Part shown: piece by piece, positions 18,191 through 27,120 of the stretch
Numbering within the stretch: position 1 is the first letter of the stretch
How the letters are laid out: each line of letters begins with the position of its first letter
Origin: Lachnospiraceae bacterium AC2028
GTDB lineage: Bacteria > Bacillota > Clostridia > Lachnospirales > Lachnospiraceae
Length of the DNA: 64,000 bases
NCBI GenBank assembly: GCA_000702685.1
Contig: JNJD01000008.1
Span: 137,223-201,222, forward strand
Reading direction: 5' to 3'
Notes under the pieces: generated by a model
The model's input: only the letters and a program-made list of their open reading frames with translations
What the model was told of the DNA's origin: nothing
Databases searched by the model: none
Made by a program: the position numbers and the translations under genes

Positions 18191-18240
18191 CCGGATATAG
18201 TATAATGTCCGTTGGTATTTGATTTTGAAAGTATAAAGTT

Positions 18241-19929
18241 TTGAAGAATTCTGTTATCAACAATGAAAAGAATGACAATCTCGTTGTGCAGGCATCGTTC
18301 CTTGCGATAGCCGGCATAGTGAGCAGAGTGATAGGGCTTTTGTACAGAGGCCCTCTTTCCTCTATCATAGGCGATCTCGGACTCGGCTACTATCAGTCCG
18401 CATACAATTTCTATACGATAATACTTCTTGTTTCTTCGTACAGCATACCGTCTGCGATCTCCAAGATCATCGCCCAGAAGCTTGCGTTAAAAGAATACAG
18501 GAATGCTCACAGGATCTTCCTCGGAGCATTTATCTATGTACTGATCGTCGGACTTACAGCTTCGATGATCCTCTATTTCGGAGCGTCCCTTTTTGTACAG
18601 GACGCCGCGGTTCCGGTACTCAGGGTATTTGCCCCTACGATATTCATCTACGGAATACTCGGTGTTTTGAGAGGATATTTCCAGGCGCACAGGTCGATGT
18701 CGCAGACTTCGCTTTCCCAGATACTTGAACAGATAATCAATGCGATCGTGAGCGTGGGTGCCGCGGCACTCTTCATAAAGCTTACGATGGGAACGATGGA
18801 AGAGCCTGCGGATAAAGCAGGACAGATCTTAAGAGGCGTAAGAGGTGCACAGGGTTCCGCACTCGGAACCGGCATGGGCGTTGTGACCGCACTTATCTTC
18901 ATGGCGATCATGTATTTCGTGAACCGTAAAGCAATCCTTAAGAGAGCGGCGGAAGATCCAACGGAAAAGTTTGATTCATTCTCCGAAGTGTTCAGGACCA
19001 TCTTAAAAGTAGTAACTCCTTTCATCCTGAGCACCGCGGTCTATAACGTGTTCGCCCCCATCAACAACAAGATCTTCACCGAATGGTATCCGGTATGGAG
19101 AAGCTCGGGCGAAGAAGAACTGCTTCTGCGCCAGGTTGAAGCAACCGCGCACTGGGGTATCTTTTCCGGAAAGGCACAGGTTCTTTCCAATATTCCCATT
19201 GCATTTTCGTCCGCGATGGCGGCTGCGATAATTCCTTCGGTATCGGCATTCATCGTTAAGAAAGACAGGGAATCCGCATGTGCCAAGATAGCACTCGGAG
19301 TAAAGAGCACGATGCTCATTTCGATCCCCTGCGCTGCGGGACTCTTTACCTTTGCCGCACCTGTGATGCTCCTTCTTTTCCCCAACACAAGACCCAATAT
19401 CGCACTCGGATCACACAGCCTCATGGCTCTGTCCGTATCGGTAATACTGATCGCACTTTCGACCCTGAACTCATCGATACTGCAGTCGATCGGAAAGCTC
19501 AATACCCCGATCATCAATGCGGTGATCGCACTCGGACTTCAGACAATACTTCTGGTGGTGCTTCTGAGGTTTACGAATCTCGATGTATTTGCGGTTGCGA
19601 TCTCATACACATTCTATGCCGGTGTTATGGCGGTGCTTAACCAGCTTGCCGTAAGGAAGGCGATAGGATATAAGCAGGAACTCGAGACCACATTTGTTAA
19701 GCCACTTGCTTCGTCGGTCGCAATGAGCCTTATCGCATACGGAGTTTACAGGCTTGTGCTCCTCAGCGGATGCGATGAAAGGATCGCGGTCCTTCCTGCG
19801 ATCGCGGTTGCGGTTCCGGTTTATTTCGTATTCCTGCTCCTGCTCGATTCCGTTACCGAAGCTCAGCTAAAGACTCTTCCCGGCGGAACCGGGATAGTTA
19901 AGATCTTAAAGAAAGTACATTTACTTTAA
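18241..19929 (+). CDS. MOP-superfamily lipid-linked flippase (SpoVB/YtgP/MurJ-like)
   Basis: 562 residues with about 14 helices. The N-terminal FLAIAGIVSRVIGLLYRGPL and the GVLRGYFQAH motif are characteristic of the SpoVB/YtgP branch of polysaccharide and lipid II flippases. The start is a TTG at 18241 with a weak GAAAG upstream; TATAAT at 18201-18206 is a possible -10. The stop overlaps the rqcH start by one base (TAATG). A lipid II flippase role is likely, because no sporulation genes lie nearby. Assigning it to spore cortex would be unsupported. Confidence 0.85.
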   Translation: MKNSVINNEKNDNLVVQASFLAIAGIVSRVIGLLYRGPLSSIIGDLGLGYYQSAYNFYTIILLVSSYSIPSAISKIIAQKLALKEYRNAHRIFLGAFIYVLIVGLTASMILYFGASLFVQDAAVPVLRVFAPTIFIYGILGVLRGYFQAHRSMSQTSLSQILEQIINAIVSVGAAALFIKLTMGTMEEPADKAGQILRGVRGAQGSALGTGMGVVTALIFMAIMYFVNRKAILKRAAEDPTEKFDSFSEVFRTILKVVTPFILSTAVYNVFAPINNKIFTEWYPVWRSSGEEELLLRQVEATAHWGIFSGKAQVLSNIPIAFSSAMAAAIIPSVSAFIVKKDRESACAKIALGVKSTMLISIPCAAGLFTFAAPVMLLLFPNTRPNIALGSHSLMALSVSVILIALSTLNSSILQSIGKLNTPIINAVIALGLQTILLVVLLRFTNLDVFAVAISYTFYAGVMAVLNQLAVRKAIGYKQELETTFVKPLASSVAMSLIAYGVYRLVLLSGCDERIAVLPAIAVAVPVYFVFLLLLDSVTEAQLKTLPGGTGIVKILKKVHLL

Positions 19930-21686
19930 TGGCATTTGACGGTATCACAACAGCTGCCCTTTGCAGCGAATTAAATAAAAGATTGTCCGGCGGACGCATC
20001 TCAAAAGTGGCGCAGCCGGAAAGCGACGAGCTTCAGATAACCGTCAACACATCGGAAGGAAATCTGAAGCTTCTTCTCAGTGCGGATGCATCTCTGCCTC
20101 TTGTCTATATCACCGAAAATTCCAAGAAATCCCCTCTGAATGCCCCTAATTTCTGTATGGTGCTGCGTAAGCGCCTGCAGGGCGGAAGGGTGATCTCTGT
20201 ATCGCAGCCCGGTCTTGAGAGGGCTATAAGGATAGATGCCGAGCATCTCGATGAAATGGGTGATGTGAAGCGTGTGAGCCTTGTGACGGAGATCATGGGC
20301 AAGCACAGCAATATCATTCTTACCGAGGATGATAACGGTACCGAGAAGATAATCGATTCGATCAAGCACGTATCCTTAGCGGTAAGTTCGGTGAGGGAAG
20401 TTCTGCCCGGAAGGGAGTACTTCATTCCGAACACGATGGAGAAGGCCGATCTGATGACTTCTTCCTCAGAGGATATAAAGCGGATACTGGGTGCATATCC
20501 GGGACCTGTTTTCAAGGGGATCTATACTTCTTTTACGGGACTTTCGCCTCTGGCCGCTCACGAGATCGCATTCGAATCCGGGCTGGACGGAGATGCGCCG
20601 GTAGCATCTCTTTCGGATGAAGAAATCGATAAACTCGTTTCGGCACTTGTCAATTTGAAGGATAAGATCACTGCCGGTGATTTTGCTCCCTGCATAGCCT
20701 ACACGAACGGAAAACCCGCGGAATATGCTGCATTTCCGCTGGATATGTACAGGGGCGCAGGGGACAGTCTTTTGCCTATTGACTCTATGTCAACAGTTCT
20801 TGAGAGGTATTATTCCGAGAAACAGTCGGTCGTCAGGATGAACCAGAAGTCCTCGGATCTGAAGCGCGTGGTCAAGACCCTGATCGAAAGGGATTCCCAT
20901 ACCCTGGACGAACAGCTCCGCCAGATGAAAAAGACCGAGGACCGTGACAAGTACCGCATATGGGGTGAGCTTCTGAACGCCTTCGGTTATTCCGCCGAGC
21001 CCGGTGCGAAGGAGATAACCGTAGACAATTATTACACGAATGAAAAAGAGACCATTCCCCTCGATCCGACCCTTTCGGCTCAGGAGGTTGCGGTAAAGTA
21101 TTTCGACAGATATACCAAGCTCAAAAGGACGGCCGAGGCACTTGCGGTCCAGACTGAGAATGTGAAGGAACGTATCGAGCATCTCGAATCGATCCTTGCC
21201 AGCATCGGTATCGCGGAGAGCGAAGAGGACCTCGCATGGATAAGGCGCGAGCTTTCCGAAGCGGGATACATCAGGGAGCATGTGCAGAAGGGTAAGCCCG
21301 TAAAGCTGAAGGGTGAGCCTTATCACTACATCTCCTCGGACGGATACGATATCTACGTCGGAAGGAACAACATCCAGAACGACCAGCTGACCTTCAAATT
21401 CGCTGTCGGAGCAGACTGGTGGTTCCACGCCAAGAAGATCCCCGGATCGCATGTGGTGCTGAAGGTTAAGGAACCCGGTGAGGAGCTTCCCGACCGTGCC
21501 TTCGAAGAGGCTGCAGCTCTTGCCGCCTACTATTCCGCAGGCCGCGACCAGTCCAAGGTCGATATCGACTATGTCCTGAAAAAAGAAGTAAAGAAGCCCT
21601 CGGGAGCCAAGCCCGGATTCGTGGTCTACTACACGAACTATTCGATGACCATCGCCCCGGACATCTCATCCCTCAGGGAAATATAA
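19929..21686 (+). CDS. rqcH: RqcH (NFACT) ribosome-associated quality-control factor
   Basis: 585 residues, close to the usual length. The NFACT-N domain starts with MAFDGITTAALCSEL, followed by paired helix-hairpin-helix and coiled-coil regions (about 290-430). The C-terminal NFACT-R domain (about 455-570) has YVGRNNIQNDQLTFK and WWFHAKKIPGSHV. RqcH binds stalled 50S subunits and recruits tRNA-Ala to add C-terminal alanine tails that mark nascent chains for ClpXP, which is encoded at 48720-50593. Older annotations call such proteins fibronectin-binding. Confidence 0.93.
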   Translation: MAFDGITTAALCSELNKRLSGGRISKVAQPESDELQITVNTSEGNLKLLLSADASLPLVYITENSKKSPLNAPNFCMVLRKRLQGGRVISVSQPGLERAIRIDAEHLDEMGDVKRVSLVTEIMGKHSNIILTEDDNGTEKIIDSIKHVSLAVSSVREVLPGREYFIPNTMEKADLMTSSSEDIKRILGAYPGPVFKGIYTSFTGLSPLAAHEIAFESGLDGDAPVASLSDEEIDKLVSALVNLKDKITAGDFAPCIAYTNGKPAEYAAFPLDMYRGAGDSLLPIDSMSTVLERYYSEKQSVVRMNQKSSDLKRVVKTLIERDSHTLDEQLRQMKKTEDRDKYRIWGELLNAFGYSAEPGAKEITVDNYYTNEKETIPLDPTLSAQEVAVKYFDRYTKLKRTAEALAVQTENVKERIEHLESILASIGIAESEEDLAWIRRELSEAGYIREHVQKGKPVKLKGEPYHYISSDGYDIYVGRNNIQNDQLTFKFAVGADWWFHAKKIPGSHVVLKVKEPGEELPDRAFEEAAALAAYYSAGRDQSKVDIDYVLKKEVKKPSGAKPGFVVYYTNYSMTIAPDISSLREI

Positions 21687-21697
21687 GCATTTTTCGC

Positions 21698-21722
21698 AAG
21701 CGCCCGGGCGCCGGCTTTTTTC
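21698..21722 (+). terminator. possible terminator after rqcH
   Basis: The GC-rich self-complementary run GCGCCCGGGCGCCGGC is followed by TTTTTT. It starts 12 bases after the rqcH stop. The stem pairs imperfectly with a usual loop, hence moderate confidence. Confidence 0.5.
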
Positions 21723-21848
21723 TCAGTGGCAGAGAGCGCGAAAATATTAATTTTCTTGAAGATTTAGGCGATTTTTGGTATTTTATAGTATGCGCACAAA
21801 TAGCGCATTGTTTGCGTGCATAAGCGCAGGTTTTGATTGGAGACTGCT

Positions 21849-22727
21849 ATGGTTAGATCCATGACCGGCTTCGGCAGAGCCGAGGTCATCGAGAACAATA
21901 AGAGATACACTGTAGAGCTTAAGTCCGTCAACCACAGATATCTGGACCTTTCGGTAAAGACACCGAGGGCTCTGTCCAGCCTTGACGGCAATGTAAGAGC
22001 CGAGATCAAGAAGTATCTGAGCCGCGGCAAGGTGGACGTCTATATTTCGTTCGAAAATCTCTCCGAGTCCGAGGCAGAGATCAAATATAATCATGATCTT
22101 GCTTCCAAGTACGCCGCATTCGTCAAGGAAATATCCGAGGAATTCGGTCTTGAGAATGACCTTCGTGCGACCAGGCTCGCAAGCTTCCCCGATGTATTCG
22201 AAGTCATCGAGGAGAGCGAAGATGAGGATGAGCTCTGGGCAGGACTTAAGAAGGCCGTTGACGGTGCCTGCGAAAAGATGATCGAGGCAAGGAGCATCGA
22301 GGGTGAGAACCTTGTTAACGATCTCATCCCTAAGCTTGACAATCTCCTTTCCATCGTTGATTTCATCCGGGAAAGATCACCCAGGATCGTCGACGAGTAC
22401 AGGGAGAAGATCTACACCAGAGTAAAAGAGATCCTCGGAGACAACACTCCCGATGAGGGAAGACTTCTTACCGAGGTTACCGTATTTGCGGATAAGGTAT
22501 GCGTTGACGAGGAGATCGTAAGACTCCGTTCACATATCGAGACAATGAAGAAGGAACTCTCCGGTAATGCGGATGTCGGAAGAAAGCTCGACTTCATCGC
22601 ACAGGAGATGAACAGAGAGGCTAACACCACTCTTTCCAAGACCACGGACCTTGAGATCTCCAACAAGGGCATCGAGCTCAAAACAGAGATCGAGAAGATT
22701 CGTGAACAGATACAGAACATAGAGTGA
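21849..22727 (+). CDS. yicC: YicC-family endoribonuclease
   Basis: 292 residues. The start is set at MVRSMTGFGRAE, the conserved N-terminus of YicC, with TTGGAG 7 bases upstream; a TTG four codons earlier is the only alternative. YicC_N (about 1-155) and the C-terminal DUF1732 region (about 205-292, ending NKGIELKTEIEKIREQIQNIE-like) are both present. YicC proteins are RNases. In many Clostridia remA (DUF370) lies between yicC and gmk; here it is absent and gmk follows after 51 bp. Confidence 0.92.
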   Translation: MVRSMTGFGRAEVIENNKRYTVELKSVNHRYLDLSVKTPRALSSLDGNVRAEIKKYLSRGKVDVYISFENLSESEAEIKYNHDLASKYAAFVKEISEEFGLENDLRATRLASFPDVFEVIEESEDEDELWAGLKKAVDGACEKMIEARSIEGENLVNDLIPKLDNLLSIVDFIRERSPRIVDEYREKIYTRVKEILGDNTPDEGRLLTEVTVFADKVCVDEEIVRLRSHIETMKKELSGNADVGRKLDFIAQEMNREANTTLSKTTDLEISNKGIELKTEIEKIREQIQNIE

Positions 22728-22778
22728 TAAAGGCGAGCTGTGAAGCAGCGGAGCAATCCGTGTCGCCGGGAGGATTCA

Positions 22779-23402
22779 ATGGATAAAGGAATTCTGGTCG
22801 TCATATCCGGATTTTCCGGAGCGGGCAAGGGAACCGTAATAAAGAAGCTCCTTTCCGAAAGCGATGATTACTGGCTGTCCGTTTCGATGACAACGAGAGC
22901 GCCGAGACCCGGTGAAGAGGACGGCAAGGACTATTTCTTCGTTACTCATGAGAAATTCGAGCAGACCATCGCGGAGAACGGACTCATAGAGTATGCGCAG
23001 TTTGCGGGCAACTACTACGGAACACCCAAGGCTGCGGTTGAACAGAAGATAAACGAAGGCAAGAACGTCATCCTTGAGATCGAGATACAGGGTGCGAGAA
23101 ATATCAGAAAGCTCTATCCCGAAAGCGTTCTTGTATTCATAACTCCTCCCACCGCGGATGAGCTTGAAAGAAGGCTCAAGGGAAGAGGAACGGAGACCGA
23201 AGAGAAGATCGCCGCAAGACTTTCGAGAGCATTCGAAGAGTCCGAGGGCATCGATGAATATGATTTCATCGTCGTAAATGACGATCTCGATAAATGTGTT
23301 GAAGATGTGCTGGATACTATCAATACCGCAAAGCGCCAGCCCTTCAGAAATGAGAACTTTATCGACGGCCTTATAAAGGGCCTTGAAAAGTACCACAGAT
23401 AA
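22779..23402 (+). CDS. gmk: guanylate kinase
   Basis: 207 residues. The P-loop GFSGAGKGT lies at the N-terminus. The GMP-binding block follows: TTRAPRPGEEDGKDYFFVT, then EYAQFAGNYYGTP, then EIEIQGARNIR. It phosphorylates GMP to GDP. The start is ATG 22779, preceded by GGGAGGA; an in-frame upstream start would lack an RBS. It is followed by rpoZ, the standard Firmicute order. Confidence 0.96.
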   Translation: MDKGILVVISGFSGAGKGTVIKKLLSESDDYWLSVSMTTRAPRPGEEDGKDYFFVTHEKFEQTIAENGLIEYAQFAGNYYGTPKAAVEQKINEGKNVILEIEIQGARNIRKLYPESVLVFITPPTADELERRLKGRGTETEEKIAARLSRAFEESEGIDEYDFIVVNDDLDKCVEDVLDTINTAKRQPFRNENFIDGLIKGLEKYHR

Positions 23403-23446
23403 CATTAGTAAGTTTTATGCCGTAAGGCGAAAAGGAGATAAATATT

Positions 23447-23689
23447 ATGATGCTTCATCCCTCTTATGTTGACATGATGGAGGCTGTTAACTCAGACGCT
23501 CCCGAAGGCGAGGAGATCGTTCAGAGCCGTTATTCCATCGTTATGGCATCCGCTAAGCGTGCGCGCCAGATCGTTGCGGGCGATGACCCTCTTACCGGAA
23601 CTCCCGATGAGAAGCCTCTTTCCATCGCTGTTGACGAGCTTTACGAAGGACAGGTTCACATCCTTCCCAATGTTCCCGAGCAGCAGTAA
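23447..23689 (+). CDS. rpoZ: RNA polymerase omega subunit
   Basis: 80 residues. The core SRYSIVMASAKRARQIV matches the omega signature that clamps the beta-prime C-terminus. The C-terminal KPLSIAVDELYEGQV is typical of clostridial forms. AAGGAG precedes the tandem ATG. The stop overlaps the rimO start by one base, so translation is probably coupled. Confidence 0.92.
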   Translation: MMLHPSYVDMMEAVNSDAPEGEEIVQSRYSIVMASAKRARQIVAGDDPLTGTPDEKPLSIAVDELYEGQVHILPNVPEQQ

Positions 23690-25035
23690 TGAAGATCCTT
23701 TTTGTATCTCTTGGATGTGATAAGAATCTGGTGGATTCCGAGAAAATGCTCGGTATCCTTTCAAAGCGCGGGTATGAATTCACCGATGACGAAGCCGAGG
23801 CAGAGATCATCGTGGTCAATACCTGCTGTTTTATCGGTGATGCGAAAGAAGAGAGCATTAACGAACTTATCCGTCTCGGCAGGTTAAAAGAAGACGGAAA
23901 GCTTAAGATCCTTATTGCAACCGGCTGCCTTGCACAGAGATACAACAGCGAGATCTTTGCGGATCTTCCCGAAGTCGATGCGGTGCTCGGAACAATGTCG
24001 ATCGCTTCGATCGCGGATATCATCGAAGAAACCCTTGCAAACAGGGAAAAGAACGATGACAGGAAATTCGGACATATCGATCCGCTTGATGCAAAGCCCT
24101 ATTCGAATCCTCACAGAAGCCTGACAACGGGAGGCCACTACGCATATCTCAAGATAGCGGAAGGCTGCAACAAGAGATGCACATACTGCATCATCCCCTA
24201 TGTCAGAGGTTCGTACCGTTCGATCCCTATGGAGGATATCCTGAAGGAAGCGGAGGAGCTTTCTGCAGCAGGCGTAAAGGAACTTATCCTGGTAGCACAG
24301 GAAACAACTCTTTACGGAACCGATCTTTACGGACACAAATCACTGCCTGAACTTTTAAAGAAACTCTGTGCCGTCGAAGGCATCAGATGGATCAGGCTTT
24401 TATATGCATATCCCGAAGAGATCACAGATGAGATGATCGATGTGATCGCATCCGAGGAAAAGATATGCAAGTATCTGGATCTTCCCATCCAGCACAGCGA
24501 GAATGAGATCCTTCGCAGAATGGGCAGGAAGACATCCAAAGAGAGCATCGAAGCTCTCATCGGAAAGCTGCGTGAGCGCATACCCGGTATGTGCCTTCGC
24601 ACGACCCTCATCTCCGGATTTCCCGGTGAGACCGAAGAAGAATTCAAAGAGCTCTACAGATTCGTCAACGAGACGGAATTCGACAGGCTCGGGGTATTTA
24701 CATATTCGGCGGAAGAGGGAACACCGGCAGCGGAAATGCCGGATCAGATCCCCGCAGAGATTGCGGAGCGCAGACGTGATGAGATCATGGAACTGCAGCA
24801 GGCGGTTTCTTTTGATCTGAATGAATCACATGTCGGAGAAATTCTCGAAGTCCTCGTCGAAGGATATCTTCCGGAGGACGGTATTTATGTCGGACGTACA
24901 TACAGAGATGCTCCCGGTGTGGACGGTCTCTTTTTCCTTGAAGCAGATAAAGAGCTGATGACCGGCGATATCGTAAAAGCAAAGGTTACTCAGGCTCTGG
25001 GATACGATCTTTCCGGAGTGATAGCTGATGAGTGA
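23689..25035 (+). CDS. rimO: ribosomal protein S12 methylthiotransferase RimO
   Basis: 448 residues. The N-terminal UPF0004 domain has MKILFVSLGCDKNLVDSE with its cluster cysteines. The radical-SAM motif EGCNKRCTYCIIPYVRG (CxxxCxxC) follows at about 165-175, and a C-terminal TRAM domain ends the protein. It adds a methylthio group to the conserved Asp of S12. The stretch VDAVLGTMSI and the GCDKN opening distinguish RimO from MiaB. It overlaps pgsA by 8 bp. Confidence 0.95.
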   Translation: MKILFVSLGCDKNLVDSEKMLGILSKRGYEFTDDEAEAEIIVVNTCCFIGDAKEESINELIRLGRLKEDGKLKILIATGCLAQRYNSEIFADLPEVDAVLGTMSIASIADIIEETLANREKNDDRKFGHIDPLDAKPYSNPHRSLTTGGHYAYLKIAEGCNKRCTYCIIPYVRGSYRSIPMEDILKEAEELSAAGVKELILVAQETTLYGTDLYGHKSLPELLKKLCAVEGIRWIRLLYAYPEEITDEMIDVIASEEKICKYLDLPIQHSENEILRRMGRKTSKESIEALIGKLRERIPGMCLRTTLISGFPGETEEEFKELYRFVNETEFDRLGVFTYSAEEGTPAAEMPDQIPAEIAERRRDEIMELQQAVSFDLNESHVGEILEVLVEGYLPEDGIYVGRTYRDAPGVDGLFFLEADKELMTGDIVKAKVTQALGYDLSGVIADE

Positions 25036-25624
25036 ATCAACCAATACAAAAAAAGAGAACATGTGGAATCTTCCCAATGTTCTTACCATAATCAGAGTAT
25101 TTCTCATAATCCCGTTCACGGTCCTTCTTCTCGGAGGACAGCGCGGGTGGTTCGGCAATAATCTCCTTATTCCGGATATCCTTGCCGACATTATCTTTAT
25201 CATCGCATCCCTTACCGATATGCTCGACGGTAAGATCGCCCGCAGATTCGGGCTTGTCACCAATTTCGGAAAATTCATGGATCCTCTTGCGGATAAGCTT
25301 TTGGTCTGTACCGCAATGATCGCACTCATAGATATGAAGAGGATCCCTGCGTGGGTCGTCATCATCATCATCGCCAGAGAATTCATCATCAGCGGCTTCA
25401 GGCTCATCGCCGTGGAAAACGGCAAGGTCATCGCAGCAAGCTGGTGGGGCAAGTTCAAGACGACATTCCAGATGATCATGGTAATACTCATGATCGTTGA
25501 GCCCAGCCTCGTACTCCTCGGAATGCCTGCACTTGTCGTTGACATCATAATGTATATCGCACTTGCACTTACGATCGTTTCGCTGATCGATTATCTTGTA
25601 AAGAACAGGAGCGTACTTAAGTAA
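25028..25624 (+). CDS. pgsA: CDP-diacylglycerol-glycerol-3-phosphate 3-phosphatidyltransferase
   Basis: 198 residues, multi-pass. The CDP-alcohol phosphotransferase motif DG-xx-AR-x8-G-xxx-D-xxx-D is complete, from TDMLDGKIARRFG to KFMDPLADK (about residues 58-85). It makes phosphatidylglycerophosphate for anionic phospholipids. It overlaps rimO by 8 bp and cinA by 1 bp, so the three genes are tightly coupled. Confidence 0.94.
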   Translation: MSESTNTKKENMWNLPNVLTIIRVFLIIPFTVLLLGGQRGWFGNNLLIPDILADIIFIIASLTDMLDGKIARRFGLVTNFGKFMDPLADKLLVCTAMIALIDMKRIPAWVVIIIIAREFIISGFRLIAVENGKVIAASWWGKFKTTFQMIMVILMIVEPSLVLLGMPALVVDIIMYIALALTIVSLIDYLVKNRSVLK

Positions 25625-26883
25625 TGAACGCTGAGATTATCTGTGTGGGAACCGAGCTCCTTCTCGGAAATATTGTAAATACCAACGCCGCATTCATATC
25701 CGAGCGCATATCAAAGCTCGGCATATCATGCTACAACCAGTGCGTCGTCGGCGACAATATGGAAAGATGTCTTGCGCAGCTTAAGGAGAGCTCTTCAAGA
25801 AGCGATATCATCATTCTTTCCGGCGGCCTCGGACCCACCGAGGATGACATGACCAAGGAAGCGGTCGCACAGTTCAATAAGCTTCCCTTAGTCGAGGACA
25901 GCGAAAGCCGCAGGTCCATCGAAGAATATTTTGCAAAAAGAAACACAGAGCCTACCGAGAATAACTGGAAGCAGGCTCTATTGCCGAAGGGCGCCAAAGC
26001 CGTACCCAATGCGAACGGCACCGCACCCGGAATAATCCTTGAGACCAAAAGCTGCACTTACATTCTTCTTCCCGGACCTCCCGTGGAACTTGAAGCAATG
26101 TTTGATACGCAGATCATGCCTTATCTTGCATCGCTTCAGAGCGGCGTTCTCTTTTCCAGGACGGTCAAGATCGTGGGAGTCGGAGAGAGCAGGGCAGAGA
26201 CCATGATCAAGGATATGATCGATGCACAGACCAATCCCACCATCGCAACCTATGCGAAAACCGGCGAGGTCCACATCAGGGTCACTTCCTATGCATCCGA
26301 TGAAAAAGAAGCCAAGAAGCTCGTTAAGCCCGTTGTAAAAGAGCTTAAGCTCCGCTTCGGCAACAATATCTATTCAACCGATGAAGACGTCACGCTCGAA
26401 AAGGCTGTGATGGATCTTCTTGTTTCGAATTCGATGTCCCTGTGCACCGTTGAAAGCTGCACGGGCGGACTTATCAGCGCGCGCATCGTCGGAGAAGCGG
26501 GAGCTTCCGAGATCCTCAAGTGCGGATTCGTCACATATTCCAACAAGTCAAAGAGAAAGCTTGTCGGCGTCAAAAAGAGTACGCTCGATAAGTACGGTGC
26601 CGTATCAAAACAGGTCGCATCCGAGATGGCAAAGGGAGGAGCTGCGGCCGCAAAGAGCGATGTCTGCATTTCCGTTACCGGCATTGCGGGACCCGACGGA
26701 GGAACGGAAGAAAAGCCTGTGGGGCTTGTCTACATAGGCTGCTATGTAAAGGGTAAGACCACGGTCAAGGAATTCAGATTCTCCGGAAACCGCAACAAGA
26801 TCCGTACCCTTTCCGCTACCAATGCGCTCATTCTCGCAAGGGAGTGCATACTCGAATATATAAGCAAGGTCAACTTCGGCTGA
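25624..26883 (+). CDS. cinA: CinA-family protein (MoCF-like plus nicotinamide-nucleotide amidase domain)
   Basis: 419 residues. The N-terminal MoCF-like domain has AEIICVGTELLLGNIVNTNA and LSGGLGPTEDD. The C-terminal PncC-type domain (about 260-415) has TVESCTGGLISARI with its catalytic Ser and Lys. It probably cleaves ADP-ribose and deamidates NMN in NAD recycling. Placement directly upstream of recA is the classic Gram-positive arrangement and is linked to competence in some species. Confidence 0.94.
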   Translation: MNAEIICVGTELLLGNIVNTNAAFISERISKLGISCYNQCVVGDNMERCLAQLKESSSRSDIIILSGGLGPTEDDMTKEAVAQFNKLPLVEDSESRRSIEEYFAKRNTEPTENNWKQALLPKGAKAVPNANGTAPGIILETKSCTYILLPGPPVELEAMFDTQIMPYLASLQSGVLFSRTVKIVGVGESRAETMIKDMIDAQTNPTIATYAKTGEVHIRVTSYASDEKEAKKLVKPVVKELKLRFGNNIYSTDEDVTLEKAVMDLLVSNSMSLCTVESCTGGLISARIVGEAGASEILKCGFVTYSNKSKRKLVGVKKSTLDKYGAVSKQVASEMAKGGAAAAKSDVCISVTGIAGPDGGTEEKPVGLVYIGCYVKGKTTVKEFRFSGNRNKIRTLSATNALILARECILEYISKVNFG

Positions 26884-27041
26884 TCTTCATATAAATGTTC
26901 TCAATGCCCCGAGGGGTAATTATCTAAACGGGAATTTCTTTTCTCACAGCGGTATAGGCTGACCCGCCGCAAAACCAGGGTCTCCGCCGCATTCGCACGT
27001 GTCCCGAATATTGGACATGATTCATGCTATGATTTTTTTGG
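26884..27041 (+). other. cinA-recA intergenic region with possible RNA structure
   Basis: No gene is visible. A nested set of complements lies at about 26958-27000: GCGG...CCGC enclosing GACCC...GGGTC, with CCGCAAAACC in the loop. A GCCCCGAGGGG run near 26908 might be a weak hairpin. I recognise no known RNA class. Confidence 0.3.
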
Positions 27042-27070
27042 TTGACAAGGAAGAACAGATGTTCTATTAT
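27042..27070 (+). promoter_or_regulatory. recA promoter
   Basis: TTGACA (27042-27047), 17 bases, TATTAT (27065-27070): a near-consensus sigma-A promoter. Its spacer holds the first LexA box. Confidence 0.8.
27052..27065. promoter_or_regulatory. LexA (SOS) box 1
   Basis: AGAACAGATGTTCT carries the GAAC-N4-GTTC core of the Gram-positive LexA site and lies between the -35 and -10 of recA. Confidence 0.75.
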
Positions 27071-27075
27071 TTATA

Positions 27076-27089
27076 CGAACATTTGTTCC
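27076..27089. promoter_or_regulatory. LexA (SOS) box 2
   Basis: CGAACATTTGTTCC fits CGAAC-N4-GTTCG with one mismatch. It lies just past the -10, with its centre 24 bp from box 1, so two LexA dimers could bind in near-phase. Confidence 0.78.
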
Positions 27090-27120
27090 AGGTACGTTTT
27101 TTAACGTGGAAAGGAATTTC

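Noticed and set aside
18241-19929. Flippase as a sporulation gene (spoVB)
   Set aside because: The family includes non-sporulation flippases, and no sporulation gene is seen in the window. The neutral flippase name is safer.
26955-27000. cyclic-di-GMP (GEMM) riboswitch between cinA and recA
   Set aside because: The GCAAAACC stretch recalls GEMM, but the rest of the conserved loops and the tetraloop receptor are missing.
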